Assembly (NCBI RefSeq): GCF_000321225.1
Contig: NW_004451851.1
Coordinates: 95,624 to 159,623, forward strand
From: Odobenus rosmarus divergens
Lineage: Eukaryota; Chordata; Mammalia; Carnivora; Odobenidae
Direction of reading: 5' to 3'
Length of the DNA stretch: 64,000 nucleotides
Part shown: in pieces, positions 11,360-23,400 of the stretch
Numbering within the stretch: position 1 is the first letter of the stretch
Layout: every line of letters starts with the position of its first letter
Program-made: the position numbers and the translations under genes
The notes under the pieces: generated by a model
The model's input: the letters and a program-made list of their open reading frames with translations, nothing else
Database searches by the model: none
Told to the model about the DNA's origin: nothing

Positions 11360-12550
11360 ATGGTTAATTTCGTGGTTAATTTGGAGAGCTCAGTTCACAC
11401 CAGGATACGCCATCATGGGCTCAGTGCTCTGGACGCTTTCCCATTTATGCATCATGAGAACTTCATAAAGTGGGCAGCAGTATCACATCCATTAATGGTG
11501 TAAGGAAACCAAAGCTGAGAGAAATGAAATCAGGGCCCAAGGCTGCACATATTGGGCATCTGTGTGCTTTTGTTTTATTATCTTTTCCGGTCCCATCTTT
11601 CCCTAGCTCCTGCCCTGGCCTCTCTCAAGTATCTAGCCTCCTGGGAGCTCAGCTGTGACCACTGGGGGACCAGCCACATCCAGGAGAGAGGTTGTCTGGG
11701 CTTTGGGAGCAGTTGCAGATGAGGCGTTTTCAGCACAGTATTTTTTTTCTGCCTAGATTTTTATATACTTCTTTATCCTTAACATCTAATATTTTTGTGA
11801 AGTAAAATGCGTACCTCAATTGTTGTGGTTTTCATAAATTTTGTCAAGTGAATGGTAGGCCATTTCAGTCTAAAGGTTTGGGTCTTGTTTTCATCCAGGC
11901 AAGTGAGCTGATGTGACTTAGGATAGGATTTGTGTTCCATTCCCTAAGCTCCCATCTTTAGACGTACCAAATACTTACCTGGTACGTTGTCTGATCTCTG
12001 TTTTCTTCCTCAATTTGCCTCCCTCCTCTCCTTTTATTGGCGCCTTCTTGGCAATCTGGGTTATTTTCTTAAGCCTCCCCCGACCCCCGCCTCCAGCTGT
12101 CAGTGCTTTTCTGCAGTGTTGAGTCTGCCGTTCACTTCTAGCACCATTTTGAATCCTGCAAATGGTGCCCTTGTTTATTTCCTGTAATTCTTTTGAGGTT
12201 TATTTTCTTTCTTAGTACTTTTCCTTCTCCACTCACCTCTCAGATGATGGTCTGTAGAGTTCATGTGCTCGCTTCATGCTTGGTGTCTTCTTTCTTATCT
12301 CCCAAATAAATTTATTGGCTGTTCAAAGCATTGGAGGTCTGAGGAAAAGCCTTGTGTCTGATGAACTGTCTGGCTGGGACGTCGGCATTTTTGCTTCCTC
12401 TACCTGTCTTTCCTTTTTGGGGGGGGGGCGATCCTCAGCTAAGAAATTGGTGGTGCATAGGTAGCTCTTGGCCACTCTTTTCTCCACATGTGGGAATGAG
12501 TGTGCTAGAGGAGGTGAGGGGTGGGGAGTAGTTACCCCACATTAGAGCAC
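11360..12550. other. Stretch without recognised features
   Basis: No exon or repeat family recognised. Only a G-run at about 12419-12428 and ordinary AT-rich segments. Confidence 0.45.
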
Positions 12551-12554
12551 CACA

Positions 12555-12775
12555 TGGTATCTTTGGGCGAAGTGCTGATGCCCGGTGGCCTGCATTCAAA
12601 TCCCAGCTCTGCCACTTCCAAGCTGTGCAAGCCTGGGCAGGCAGATCACTTCTCTGAGCTTCAGCTTCCTTGTATATACAATGGAGATAAGAAGTGGGCC
12701 CCCCTCACAGATTTTTGTGAGGAATTAATGAAGAAGGAATGTAAAACACTTAGCCCACGGTAGTGCTTAGTCACT
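12555..12775 (+). repeat. MIR SINE, near full length
   Basis: All MIR blocks in order: CTGCATTCAAATCCCAGCTC, 'tgccacttccaagctgtg', CTTCTCTGAGCTTCAGCTTCC, ACAATGGAGATAAG, GTGAGGAATTAATGAAG and a 'cactta ... agtgctta' end. Confidence 0.85.
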
Positions 12776-14034
12776 GTCAACTTAAGAAAGATCAAAATCT
12801 TTATGATGTTATAAAAAATCAGGTTAGAAAATACCCAGCCAGAGCCTCATCGCTCCCTTTCCAGGTGTGAAAGGGACTGCTCAGCAGTGAGGAGAAAATG
12901 GGCTTGTTTTGGTGACCCATCTCTTCTGAGGCCTTTCTGTGCCTTCAGCCAACTTTTCCTCAGATCAGGTCACATTCCTGGCATTTGCCAGAATTTCTTC
13001 TACTTCCTCACTGCATATTTTGGGAGAGGGAATTGTGTCTGGGGTCGTCAGCTCTCAGAGTCTGAGCGAGTTGTACCATCTCTTGCAAAAACGTATCCGG
13101 GCATGAGGCAGGTGGTGGGCAGTTTCCGCCCCAGTGACTTCTCCCTTCAGTTCCCTTGCATTGTTCTTGTCCCGTCCTGTTGCAGAGTTTCTGGAATGGG
13201 AAGGGGTTATGGTTGCCCCTCCTCTTGCCATGCTTTTAAGTCTGGTATTTCCTTTAGTTCCTTTATTCTTTTCAAGTATAAAAGCAATGTTTGAGGCAGA
13301 AAGTCTAGAGAATGCCAAAAAGTAAAAAGAAGAAAGCCAGCCCCTCCAATCTCCCTGTCCAGTCTGGAGCAAGTCACACAGAGGCCTTGGTTTCCCCATG
13401 TTTCTTAGCTGTTTGCTCCCGGCCCTCCCTGCTGTTCCATCTCATTGGCCTGGGACAGCTGAGCCCTGGAGCCCTACCCCCTCCCATGTCACAGGCCTGA
13501 CCCATCGCTAATGGGAGCGTGGATGGATGGAAGCAGGTCATGTGTGTGCTGGAGGTGTTTACTGTGGACAGGAAGGGATGAAGATCGCATCATGGAAGTT
13601 TCCAGTTGTGGAGAAGCTCCTAAATCCTAAAGTTTCCCGAAATCCAACTAGATAATTAAAGCACTCAATTTTACTTTCGGAAATGAAATAAAGGCAGTGA
13701 GGATAGGGTCTCAGTGAAAAGATGCTTGACCCGAAGTTGGAAAAGCTGGATAAGGGACTTCCTTGCTCTGCATATTTACTCAGCCACACTGACATTTGGA
13801 TTCTGCTAAGAAGAGCAGCAGTAATACCTCAAGGCTGGGAGGATTAAAAAGGAGATTCAGGGTCTGGCTCATAGAAGGTGCTTAATAGTCACTCAGGTTG
13901 CATCCTCAGGCATGTACCTTACCAGTTGTCACTGCTTGCTGCTGCTATAGAAGGGGCTCATTCAGACTCAGACTATCACACCTGAGATTCAGCACAGTAT
14001 AGATGAAAACGCTTGTGCATTCACCTTGATTCTA

Positions 14035-14345
14035 GAAATGTTTACCAAGTCGGGAAGTTGGGCACAGTGCTGGAGATGAAAAGGGGCTAAAGGATGCCCT
14101 CGGGGAACTCCCAGTCTAGTCTAAAGGGGGAAACGTGTAGGCAAAAAAGCAAATAAACAAAAACCCCAAAACCACAACAAAACCAGTAGAGAGTAAATAG
14201 CTTCTAGAAGGTGGTGTGACAGGCGAACTTACAGGAGATGGCGATGTGCCGAGCATGAGTTTTTAAGGGTGAGGGACTGACCCCAGGCAGACGGGAGGTT
14301 CCAGGCTGAGGAAAAAGCAAATGCCAAGGAGGAGAGGTGCTGGGA
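14035..14345 (-). mobile_element. L2 LINE fragment, antisense
   Basis: GGGGAACTCCCAGTCTAGTC, then a poorly kept 'aaacgtgtaggc...aaataaacaaaaac' stretch, then AGAGAGTAAATAG and GGAGGTTCCAGGCTGAGGAA with AAGCAAATGCCAAGG. This is the antisense of the L2 3' region, ending about 480 bp before the PTPRT exon. Confidence 0.7.
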
Positions 14346-14794
14346 AACCACCATCCACACCACGCCTGGAGACAGATGGGTCCCTCAGGGCCTGTGGGTG
14401 GGGTATCAGGGCACCAGCCATGGGCTGAGGGCCAGGCTGTTTATTATCACTTCATGGGTTATATTTTCAGTAGCCTATCTGAGTCTGTCTTTGGGGGAAC
14501 CTTGTGGGTTCTGCGTAAGAGATGAAGGAAGATGGGAGGAGGGCTCAGGGCCAAATGCCAGCCTCAAGCTCAGGCCAAGCAGGGAACGAAGGTGTCGGGA
14601 GGAGGCCTGTGCCCTCTCTTCTTACCATCAGGCACTGCCCTCCTGAATCAGCTCGCTAGCAAAGTTTATACTTGAGTCAGATCACTTGCAAAAGCCAGCC
14701 ATGGATACTCCTTATGGAAAGCCATGGCCCCAGGAATGTGGGGACAGGTGGAGCTTCCGAGCTGGGAGTCCCTGGGGGCCGTAAGGTGATGTGA

Positions 14795-15025
<231 letters not shown>

Positions 15026-15509
15026 TGATTTCACCGGCTGCCTTGGCCCCACCCTCAGAGGGTGGGAGGAATCCAGGTGCCCCTTCTCATCTCAGTGGAA
15101 AGACACACGCTTTCCAGTCCCCCATTCCCACCCTGCAGAGAAAGAGGCAGAGTTACTGTAAAATCATGCATATTGCATTGTTATTCAACAAGTTGAGTCT
15201 TATTATAGGGTCCACCTGTGGGAGCCTCTGGGGTATACAACATGGAAGGCATCTCCAGGTTTGGCTTTATTTTGCATTTAAAGTTTGAACCAACGTCCTT
15301 GTGTTTCGGTGGTGGTCTTCTGCCGTGTTCGGAGAGTGTACAATTGTTTCTGAGGGATTTTTTTTTTAACTGAAAACGCGATTTGATGACAATATTTTGG
15401 AAGGACTTTCGAAATAACCCCCCCCCACCCCACTGGTTTTGATTCAATTCTTTCCAGTTTTCTTGTTCTTGTTCACCTTGAGGTATTGTCAACATGCTTT
15501 ACATTAAAA

Positions 15510-15965
15510 TATGCACATTGTTGCCTTTTCTGCTCCTTCCAAGGGCTGGATATCCCATTTATTTTTGAAAGTCTAGATAATCTCTGTTGTAATGCTTAAT
15601 GGTTGTATACTGTTTCATCAAGTGAGTCCCCCCATTTCTTAAAATCTCCCTATTTGTAGTCATTTAGGTAATTCCAGGTGTTTTTGGTTTTTGTTTTATC
15701 TTTCCTCTGCATCAATTAACACCTCAATGGAGTTCTTCCAAAGAGAGTATTTTTATTCTATTGAACCAGATTATTTCCTTGGATAAATTCCCTAGGTATA
15801 GAGTTTGTAGGCCAAAGAATACCAGCATCTTTATGGATTTTTCTTTGTGTTGCAATATTGCTTTTGCAAAAATAAAAAAAAAATGGGTTTGACAGTTTAC
15901 ACTGGAAAATTGCAGTGTATGGATGTACTCATTTTCCAGTGTTATGTTCACCAATTAAAATTTTA
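15510..15965 (-). mobile_element. Ancient L1 fragment (L1M/L1ME), antisense
   Basis: GATTATTTCCTTGGATAAATTCCC, 'gtaggccaaagaatac' and GTTGCAATATTGC follow the order of an old L1 3' region in antisense (gattatttccttaggataaattcc ... gggtcaaaggg ... attgccaaattgc). Confidence 0.7.
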
Positions 15966-16130
15966 ATATAGCATTACTTTAGTGAATAAAATAAGCTATT
16001 CCTCTTATGCTAGCTGTGGAATGACACCCGGTGTGTATGAAGGTGAAAACATGGATCGACGCCCCCTCCCCCCCACCTTCCCCAGAAGTCTCCTGAGTTG
16101 GTTTCCTTGGTCAAAGGGTTGCTGTGAGGG

Positions 16131-16174
16131 CCTTGACCTCTAGTTGCTGGCCCCTTGACCTCTAGTTGGTAGCC
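16131..16174. repeat. 22-bp tandem duplication
   Basis: Two adjacent 22-bp units starting CCTTGACCTCTAGTTG, 20 of 22 positions identical. A small local duplication in otherwise unassigned sequence. Confidence 0.9.
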
Positions 16175-16205
16175 CTGCCTGAACCTAGACTGGGAGCTGT
16201 AATCT

Positions 16206-16792
16206 TTTTTTTTATTTTATTTTATTATGTTGTGTTAATTACCATACATTACATCATTAGTTTTTGATGTAGTGATCCATGATTCATTGTTTGCGTATAA
16301 CACCCAGTGCTCCATTCAATATGTGCCCTCTTTAATACCCATCACCGGGCTAACCCATCCCCCCACCCCCCTCCCCTCTAGAACCCTCAGTTTGTTTCTC
16401 AGAGTCCATAGTCTCTCATGGTTCATTTTTTTTTTTTTTTTCCCCCCCTTCATTTTTCCCTTCCTACTATCTTTTTTTTTTTTTTTTAACATATAATGTA
16501 TTATTTGTTTCAGAGGTACAGGTCTGTGATTCATCAGTCTTACACAATTCACAGTGCTCACCGTAGCACCCCCCCTTCCCCATTGTCCATCACCCAGCCA
16601 CCCCATCCCTCCCACCCCCCACCATCAAAAAAAATGAAATCTTGCCATTTGCAATGACGTGGATGGAACTAGAGGGTATGATGCTAAGCGAAATAAGTCA
16701 ATCAGAGAAGGACATGTATCATATGACCTCACTGATACGAGGAATTCTTCATCTCAGGAAACAAACTGAGGGTTGCTGGAGTGGTGGGGGGG
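16206..16792 (-). mobile_element. Carnivore L1 insertion with 5' inversion (twin priming)
   Basis: From 16206 to about 16620 the + strand is the antisense of a carnivore L1 3' UTR, from its T-rich tail through ACATCATTAGTTTTTGATG and CTAGAACCCTCAG to CCATCCCTCCCACC. From about 16626 it switches to sense L1: GCCATTTGCAATGACGTGG, ATAAGTCAATCAGAGAAGG, then GAGGGTTGCTGGAGTGG. In the intact element the sense part directly precedes the antisense part, so this is one insertion with an inverted 5' end. It is flanked by a 15-nt duplication (TGGGAGCTGTAATCT at 16191-16205, TGGGAGCTTTAGTCT at 16793-16807, 13 of 15 identical). Confidence 0.92.
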
Positions 16793-16854
16793 TGGGAGCT
16801 TTAGTCTGAGATTCTCCCTCCTGGGCTGTCCTGACTCTAGATGGATATTCACAT

Positions 16855-17265
16855 GGCTGACCGTTTGTCATCAGTCAGGTCTTAGCTTGAATGTTGTCAT
16901 GCCATCTCCTCCAAGGGGATGTCCCCAGCCCCCACCCCAGCTGGGTGCTTTCTATCAGGTCACCTTGTCCCTTGTTCAACATAGCACCGCGCTTCAAAAT
17001 TACATTTTTCCTTTATTCGTGCGTGTTCTTGGTAATTTTCCATCTTGTCCTTTAGAACACGAGCACTGTGAGAACAGGGACATTGTTTGGTTTGGTTCAT
17101 GTTGTACAAGTCCACCCAGGCTTAGCCGAGTGCTTGGCATGAGTCCCGAGCACGCCCACATATGAAACCACCGGCGTTTAGCTGTTTGGTCCTGTGCGGT
17201 TGGTCATTTCATAAGGCTGAACCTTAAAATACTTGTTGAATGATGGATGAGTGAATGAATTATTA
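16855..17265 (+). mobile_element. L2 LINE 3' end
   Basis: CTTAGCTTGAATGTTGTC, 'cctccaaggggatg', a clearer AACACGAGCACTGTGAGAAC with AGGGACATTG, then GAGTGCTTGGCATGAG and a terminal GATGGATGAGTGAATGAAT: the usual L2 3' order. Confidence 0.7.
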
Positions 17266-17269
17266 GCCT

Positions 17270-18140
17270 CAGGAGGAACTCATTTCATCTCCATAATACC
17301 ATGAACACTTAAGCTGAAGATCAACAAATTAAGCAGTCATGAACAAAATAACCAATAGGGGAAAAAAAAACCCATCTTAAAATCGTTTACATTGAGAGCC
17401 ATTAACATGTAAAAGAAACCATCATTTCCATTGCATTAGGCTCATATATTTGCTTTTTTGGGGCCATTAGATTGACTTCTGTGATGAAGCAGCCTTTTGC
17501 AGGCCTCTCAGGCACTCAGTGAATCTGTGATTTCCAGAGCTGCCCCCTCTGGAAGTTCATCGTACCTCTTCCGTGGTGGCCTCACACACTGGAGTGGGAA
17601 CCCACCAGAGGATGGACTGTATCCCTCCACGGGCTCACCCGCAGCTTGCAGGTGCCCGGCATGAGGCTGGTAAGGAGATAACGGGATGAGTGACTGTGGC
17701 CACTGCTGGAGTGCTCTGATCTTTCCACACAGACCAGTGGAACCAGAAAGCTGGGTTTATTCTTCCTTTACATCCCTTGTTGAGGAGGAGGAGGTGTGGG
17801 ACGCCAAATCCGGAGGGCTTTGAGGCCGAGGATGCAATTTCCATGGGGAAGCATCATTGCCTTTGTTTGGAGGGGTGGCCAGGGTTTATTGGGACAGTGG
17901 TTTATCCTTTGTGGGCTCTGCACCCTGGGCTGGGGTTCGGGCTGGGGGGAGCAGTACATTGGCCACGTGCAGCCTTGTTGGCACCTGATATCATGATGTT
18001 ATAAACAGTGTTGAAAGGGTCCAGACTGCATGCAAAGCTCATGACAAATCTCTGGACCTGTTGCTAAATTGCTCTCCACGTCTCTGGAATGGATTATTTA
18101 CTACCTTCTAGGTTCCCAAAGAAATGAATTTAACCCTTTT
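17270..18140. other. Stretch without recognised features
   Basis: No repeat family or exon recognised; several overlapping frames of 60-75 codons without domain signatures. Confidence 0.45.
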
Positions 18141-18143
18141 TAT

Positions 18144-18199
18144 ACACACACACAGACACACACCCACCCACCCACCCACCCACCCATAGCTAGTGGTAA

Positions 18200-18241
<42 letters not shown>

Positions 18242-18265
18242 ACCCACCCACAGCTAGTGGTAACC
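18144..18265. repeat. Duplicated compound microsatellite (CA)n(CCCA)n
   Basis: Two consecutive modules, each (CA)n then (CCCA)n then a unique 15-mer: TAGCTAGTGGTAACC at 18187-18201 and CAGCTAGTGGTAACC at 18251-18265. The second module has a longer pure CA run of about 19 units (18200-18239). Confidence 0.93.
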
Positions 18266-18769
18266 GAGCCAAATAAGAAAATGAAAGGCAGGGGATGCCC
18301 AGAGCAGCAGGAATCAGTGGAATCCTCATCAGAGGAGGCCTGTCACCCTGGATGTCTGGCCAGGAACCCATGGGAAGGCAGCAAACCAGAGCATTTGGGG
18401 GAAAGTGTCTTATGAAGAATGACTCACTGGCCCCTTAGAGCCCCTTGCCATGACTTAGAAAAAAAAAAAGATACTTTAGTACTGAAATATTTGCACTTGT
18501 TAAGAAAAAAAAAAACAACAACCAGGAATAAACATAAAACTTCCTTCTTTCAGGAAATGGAGGAAATTTGGAAGAACAAAACAAAAGTGTTCTCAAGGGC
18601 TAAGTCTTCTCCCAGGGGATGGTGCTGCTCTCCAAATTGAGTTTCTTGCTCCTTGTTTACACATCACACAGGTCGATGTGGGCTGGGGGGCAGGCAGCTG
18701 ACGTGGGCATGTCACAGAAGGAAAACCACCGCTGGGCAGGTTTTTCCCCAGATTTTCTTCACTTCATTC

Positions 18770-19000
18770 CAATTCAGAGACAGGAAAGAACTCTAGAGCC
18801 CCGATATGTGGGTTTAAATCCTGGCCCCATCTCGTCGCAGCTCTGTGACCTTGAACATCAACCTCTTCCAGCATCAACTGGCTCATCTGGGAAGGGGAAT
18901 AGAGGATTCCGTACCTCAGAGTGGTGTGTGTCCAGAGGATTCAAGAAGACAGTGTGTGTAGAGGTTCTTAGAGCAGTGCTTGGCCCATTGCCCTAGAAGC
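18770..19000 (+). repeat. MIR SINE
   Basis: ACTCTAGAGCC, GGGTTTAAATCCTGGCCCC, AGCTCTGTGACCTTGAAC, CTCATCTGGGAAGGGGAATAG and a GAGCAGTGCTTGGCCC end in MIR order. Confidence 0.75.
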
Positions 19001-19004
19001 GTTT

Positions 19005-20080
19005 GTTAAAAAATAACTTGCCAAGGTTGGGGTAATTTCCCAGGTAAGGAGGTAAGAGATGGTGAAGGGCTTGGGTGGTGGTCCTCCCCTGTAGAGGGCC
19101 ACTGGTGGTCTCTACCCATACCGTCCTGAGCCAAGCATAGGGAAAGGGAGGGTGGAAATAGAAAAGTGGGTGTTGACCTGTGGGCTTGGGGAGTTTGTGT
19201 CATGGGGTCCATGCTAGGTCAGGCTCCCCGTGTCCCCTCCTCTATCCACCACTGGTGAGCCAGGAAATCTGGGAACTAAGGAGAAGTTAGCTGGTCCTTC
19301 TTGGGCTCAGCCATCTGACCACATGGCATCATCCATTCAGAACTTGGGCATACTGGGGCTGGGAGGTCACAGGGCATCAGGAGCTGGATAGGGGCCCCTC
19401 TGACGGTATCCATAGCAGGTGCTCGCACCACGTCGAGCAATGTCTCTCTCTCAGTCTGTGTGTTTATGGCTGGCTGGCTTATGGTTCATGTGCTATCCTG
19501 GGACTGTGAGCATCTGGGTTTTAGAAGATGCCATGTAATTTGAGTGTAGGTAATATCAAATTCTTGGGGCAACACAGATCAGAATGAAAGCAAATTGGAA
19601 TTACTTAATTCTGAAGAGCTGTTTATTGAGTTGCAATAATGTACCTGGGTATACGTTAGATTACTCTGTAATTGAGATTTCACTCAGTTGACAGTCCGGC
19701 CCCTCAACCTGCCTGTTCCAGACCAGTGCTCACAAATGCGCTCATTCTCTCCCCGTTTCTGTGTTTCCTCCTGTCTTTGGTTCCAAGATGTTTTTGCTTA
19801 TCCCAAGCTTTATTCTCTAGGAGTCAGGGGATTCCCAGGACATAGGTGTCTTCAACCCAAGTTACGCAGATAGGGTCCTGACGAAAATTTGCTAACATAA
19901 AAATGTGTTGTCAGTAGTGATTTTTAAATCCATCTTCCAACTCCATATAACAATGTACCGTGGATTCAGAACCCTCTTATCAATATGTGGATCAGCGCCC
20001 AGAAGAAATCGAATCCTGGCAGTGTGAGTCAGGTGTTCTGAATTAAATACTGATGTTGACTTCCTACCACAGCAGCTTGG
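19005..20080. other. Stretch without recognised features
   Basis: No exon, RNA gene or clear repeat recognised. Confidence 0.45.
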
Positions 20081-20084
20081 TAGG

Positions 20085-20290
20085 GTCAAGAGTAGGGATT
20101 TGGGATGTGAGCACACCTGAGTTTCAATATCCGTCCTGGCCCCAGCTATGTGGGTGACTTCAGGTAAATCACATGTTCCCTCTGGGCCTCAGGCTCCTCA
20201 TCTGTTCAGTGGGTGAGTGTATCTCATTGGATCCATTATGAGAGAGAGATAGTACATGTATAGATCCTAGTACAAAGTGGACACCCATAC
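20085..20290 (+). repeat. MIR SINE
   Basis: AGTAGGGATTTGGGATG, GAGTTTCAATATCCGTCC, TGGGTGACTTCAGGTAAATC and CTGGGCCTCAGGCTCCTCATC followed by GTTCAGTGGGTGAG: MIR blocks in order, diverged at the 3' end. Confidence 0.75.
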
Positions 20291-20929
20291 AGTTGTATCT
20301 GTAAGTATCAGTAATCCTATTTTACTACTATTTAAGGGGTATGGCTTAAGTACATTGGCTGTTTTTCCTTGTCCACATAAAGGAACAATGACTTTATGAT
20401 ATAAATTTAAGTTTAGCCATCTTAAGGTCTGTCTCTGAAATAGGATTGAGGTCACCAAATGCAGCTTGTTGTTCAAAGTCAGTCACAGAAATGCTTTATT
20501 GTGTTGCACTGTATTTTTTTTTTTTTAACGTTGTGTTCCAACATTTAAAGGCATCCTGAAACCGCATCAGATTGGGCCACATCAAGCCTGCAGTGGCAGC
20601 TGTGGATGAGTGTGGCTGCCCCATTCTGGGACACATGCTGCACAGTTGACCACAGCCACTCCCTTGGCCCATTTTGCTGATGTCACTAGTCCGGTTTCTG
20701 TAGGCATTTGAGTTTACAGCTTCTGGATTAGAGATTGCATGGCTGGAGTAGCAGACTTGTTCTGTGTTCATTTGTTTGATAGTTTGTTAAGCGTCAACTA
20801 CGGTTCAGATAGTGTGATAAGCCCATGGCTTAGTGGGAAGAATCACGCAAACCTGTAATGCATGATCATTTGGTTTGTGTTGGGTACCTACTGCCCTATT
20901 TTACTGATACTATTAATAACAGTATTCTA

Positions 20930-21080
20930 TAGGGGCTGTTAGAGTGTCCCTTTTAAAGATGAGGGCACAGAGGCTCAGAGAAGTTAAGTAACTTTCCCAG
21001 AGTCATACAGCTTATATGTGATGGAGCCAGGATTTAAAGCCAGGCCTGCTGGTGCCCTAGACTGTGCTCTTTCTTCTATA
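20930..21080 (-). repeat. MIR SINE, antisense
   Basis: GATGAGGGCACAGAGGCTCAG, AGAAGTTAAGTAACTTTCCC, AGAGTCATACAGC, GGAGCCAGGATTTAAAGCC (in parts): the antisense MIR core, well preserved. Confidence 0.85.
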
Positions 21081-21549
21081 CGTTTCTTAGAAAATTCAAT
21101 ATAGTAGCCCTGTCATCGATGTGAACTGAGAAAATAGAGGGAACAATGGATGCCATTTGACAAAGTCCTAGAAAGTTTTTCTAAGTGCTCCCGTCTGCGA
21201 GGACTCCTCAGCCTGGCAGAATCACGAGCAGGGGCGGCCTGGGGCAGTTTTCAGACATGAATGGGTGACATGTTTGAGGTTGCAGATGTAGGTCGGGGGC
21301 CATAGTGGAAGTCTTTGTACTAGAGCAGAGTTGGAGCTTTATTCTGTAGGAGTCAGGGGGCTCTGATGGAACTCCCCCCATCCATGGTCCATAGACAGTA
21401 GTGCACGCACTCATGAGGCTGGACCTCTGCATCCATCTGTTTTTCTCTTCCCTGGTCCTGACTGTGACCAGTAGAAAGCCATTGTCAGGCAGGTGGCCAT
21501 GGTAAAAGACACAGCCTGTGTTTGGAAGAGAAGTGAAGATCAGGGGCAA

Positions 21550-22320
21550 ACAGAACAGGGGCCCCTAGAAGCAGACTTGGCAGGAATTTGAGTATAAGAG
21601 GTTTGTTTGGGACATTGAGAGGTGAGATGGGGAGAAAGGGCAGTCACAAAAGGCATTTTCAAGCAAGTGACCGTTGTGGACATCTGAAGCTCATTCCTCC
21701 TGGGGGAGCTGAGGATTCCGTGTAGATTCCTCAGGTGTGAGAGAGCTGGGGTATTTGTACCCCAGCCCCCACCAGTCAGTGGTCGAGGGCTGTTCCTGGG
21801 ATGTTAAGGTCCTGGTACTTCAGGCTTGTTGGGTAGGACAGAGGGGGGCTTTCCGGGGCTTTGGAGAAAGCCCATAGCCAGTGAGATTCAGATTAGGAGA
21901 GTTGGAAGTTGGCCCCCGTCACTGAAAAAATAAGGCCTGAGAGAGGCAAGTGTGGGATCCAGCATCTTGTGCTACACGGACCCCGCGGCATCTGTAGGCT
22001 TCTGATGTGACGGCGGCTCTCGGCCCATCCATGCCTCATCAGTGACAGTGGCCGGGAAGGGCAGCTGTATGCTAGGAGAAGACACAAAGCCAGGACCCAC
22101 TCTGAGCGATTCGCTTGGGCAGCCACAGGAGCTCTTCAAAGGCTGCCGTCCGGACTGGACTTGGAGCATCTGTCCCTGTTCTCTGCCAGCCCTCAGAGGC
22201 CAGGAGGAGCTGGGGGGCTGTATTGCTCAGCAGTCAGAGAGTGGGCTTGGGGTCGAAGAGCCTCTGCCCTGTAAACTCACTCCCTCGGTGTGCCTGGAAC
22301 CCTGCCTCTCTCCACCCTAG
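21550..22320. other. Unassigned; possibly an old LTR remnant at 21555-21900
   Basis: The first part (AGAAGCAGACTTGGCAGG, then TAAGAGGTTTGTTTGGGA) resembles an interspersed mammalian repeat that I have seen but cannot name. The rest to 22320 has no recognisable content. Confidence 0.3.
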
Positions 22321-22323
22321 ACC

Positions 22324-22520
22324 AGGGGTCGGCACACCTTTCCTTTTCAGGGCACGGTAATCAATATTTTCAGCTTCAGGGGCCATATAAGCTCTGTTGC
22401 AACTATTAAACTCTGCTGTTGTGGCAGAAGCCTTAGAAAATATGTAAATAAGGAGTGTGGCTGTGTGCCAGTAAAACTTAAAGAAGCAAGTGGGGGTCTG
22501 CATTTGGCTCCCAGGGCAGT
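22324..22520 (+). mobile_element. Non-autonomous hAT (Charlie-like) element
   Basis: Starts AGGGGTCGGCACACCTTTCC, continues with CATATAAGCTCTGTTGCAAC with TATTAAACTCTGC, GTGGCTGTGTGCCAGTAAAAC, and ends with a TGGCTCCCAGGGCAGTTTGCC-type region. These are the blocks of the 'ggtcggcaaactttttctgtaaagggcc' element family. The exact name is not certain. Confidence 0.7.
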
Positions 22521-22654
22521 TTGCCGTTTGCTGCCCGGAACCAGCCCTTCCCTCCTTTCGGCTGGATGACTGTACCAGCTCTTTCCCTCTCCCACTCCTG
22601 TGGCACTGAGGTCCACTCTCTCTGCGGCAGATAGCTTGAAAACAAGTCATGGCA

Positions 22655-23190
22655 TTTTGTTGCTCAAAACCCTCCGGGAGTCCTATCTCCCACTCAGAAT
22701 AAAATCTAAACTTCTTAACATGGTTTCTAGATCTGGCTCATCTGTCTCTCTGATTCCTGACCCCCTGCCTCCTGTATTTGTCTTTTCATCCTCTTCTTTA
22801 GCCACACTGGTCCATTTTCTCTTCCTTGAACCCCACACCGTGATAGGTCTGACCTCAGGGCCTTTGCACTTGCTGTTCTCTCTTGGCCTAAAATGCTTTT
22901 CTTCCAAATAATTACGTGGCTCATTTGTTCTATTCATTCTGGTCTCTGCGTGGACATCAGCTTCGCAGAGAGCCTCCCCTGAGCACCTTATCTAAAATAG
23001 CAGCCATCCCACCACCTGTAATCCCGTACCATTGTTCCAGTCTGTGGTTTTCTTCCCAGCCCTTATCACTGTCTGCCATTGTCATTTACATCTCTGTACT
23101 GCATAATCTCCTGAAGGCAGAAGCTCTGTAGGTCTTGCTTCCTGCTGGATCCAGGGTACCTGGCATATAGAAGGGGCTCGAACATTTGCT
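22655..23190 (+). mobile_element. L2 LINE 3' end, about 0.5 kb
   Basis: A long L2 3' segment in good order: CTCAAAACCCTCCGGGAG, AGGGCCTTTGCACTTGCTG, 'ttatctaaaatagca', CCCTTATCACTGTCTGCC, CTCCTGAAGGCAGAAGCTC and TACCTGGCATATAGAAGGGG. The best preserved L2 copy in the window. Confidence 0.88.
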
Positions 23191-23299
23191 ATATCCAGCA
23201 ACATTCTCAGTGCTTCCTTCACAGGCATGCATAGCATTGCAGATTCTTCCTCACACCTTCCTTTTCCAAGGTTCTCGTTACTCTTGGAACCTTAGGTTT

Positions 23300-23400
23300 C
23301 CCTCCTGTCTCTTTTTTTTTTTTCCATCCTCTTGATGGATGCCACTTTTTATACCACTTTTTTTTATACCACTTTTTTTTATCTTTTCCTTTTAGTGTTG
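23300..23400. repeat. T-rich tandem repeat
   Basis: The unit ATACCAC followed by eight or nine T occurs two to three times between about 23340 and 23392, flanked by further T-runs. Confidence 0.7.

Noticed and set aside
18144..18265. CRISPR-like repeat/spacer pattern
   Set aside because: It is a duplicated microsatellite in a vertebrate intron; no regular spacers.
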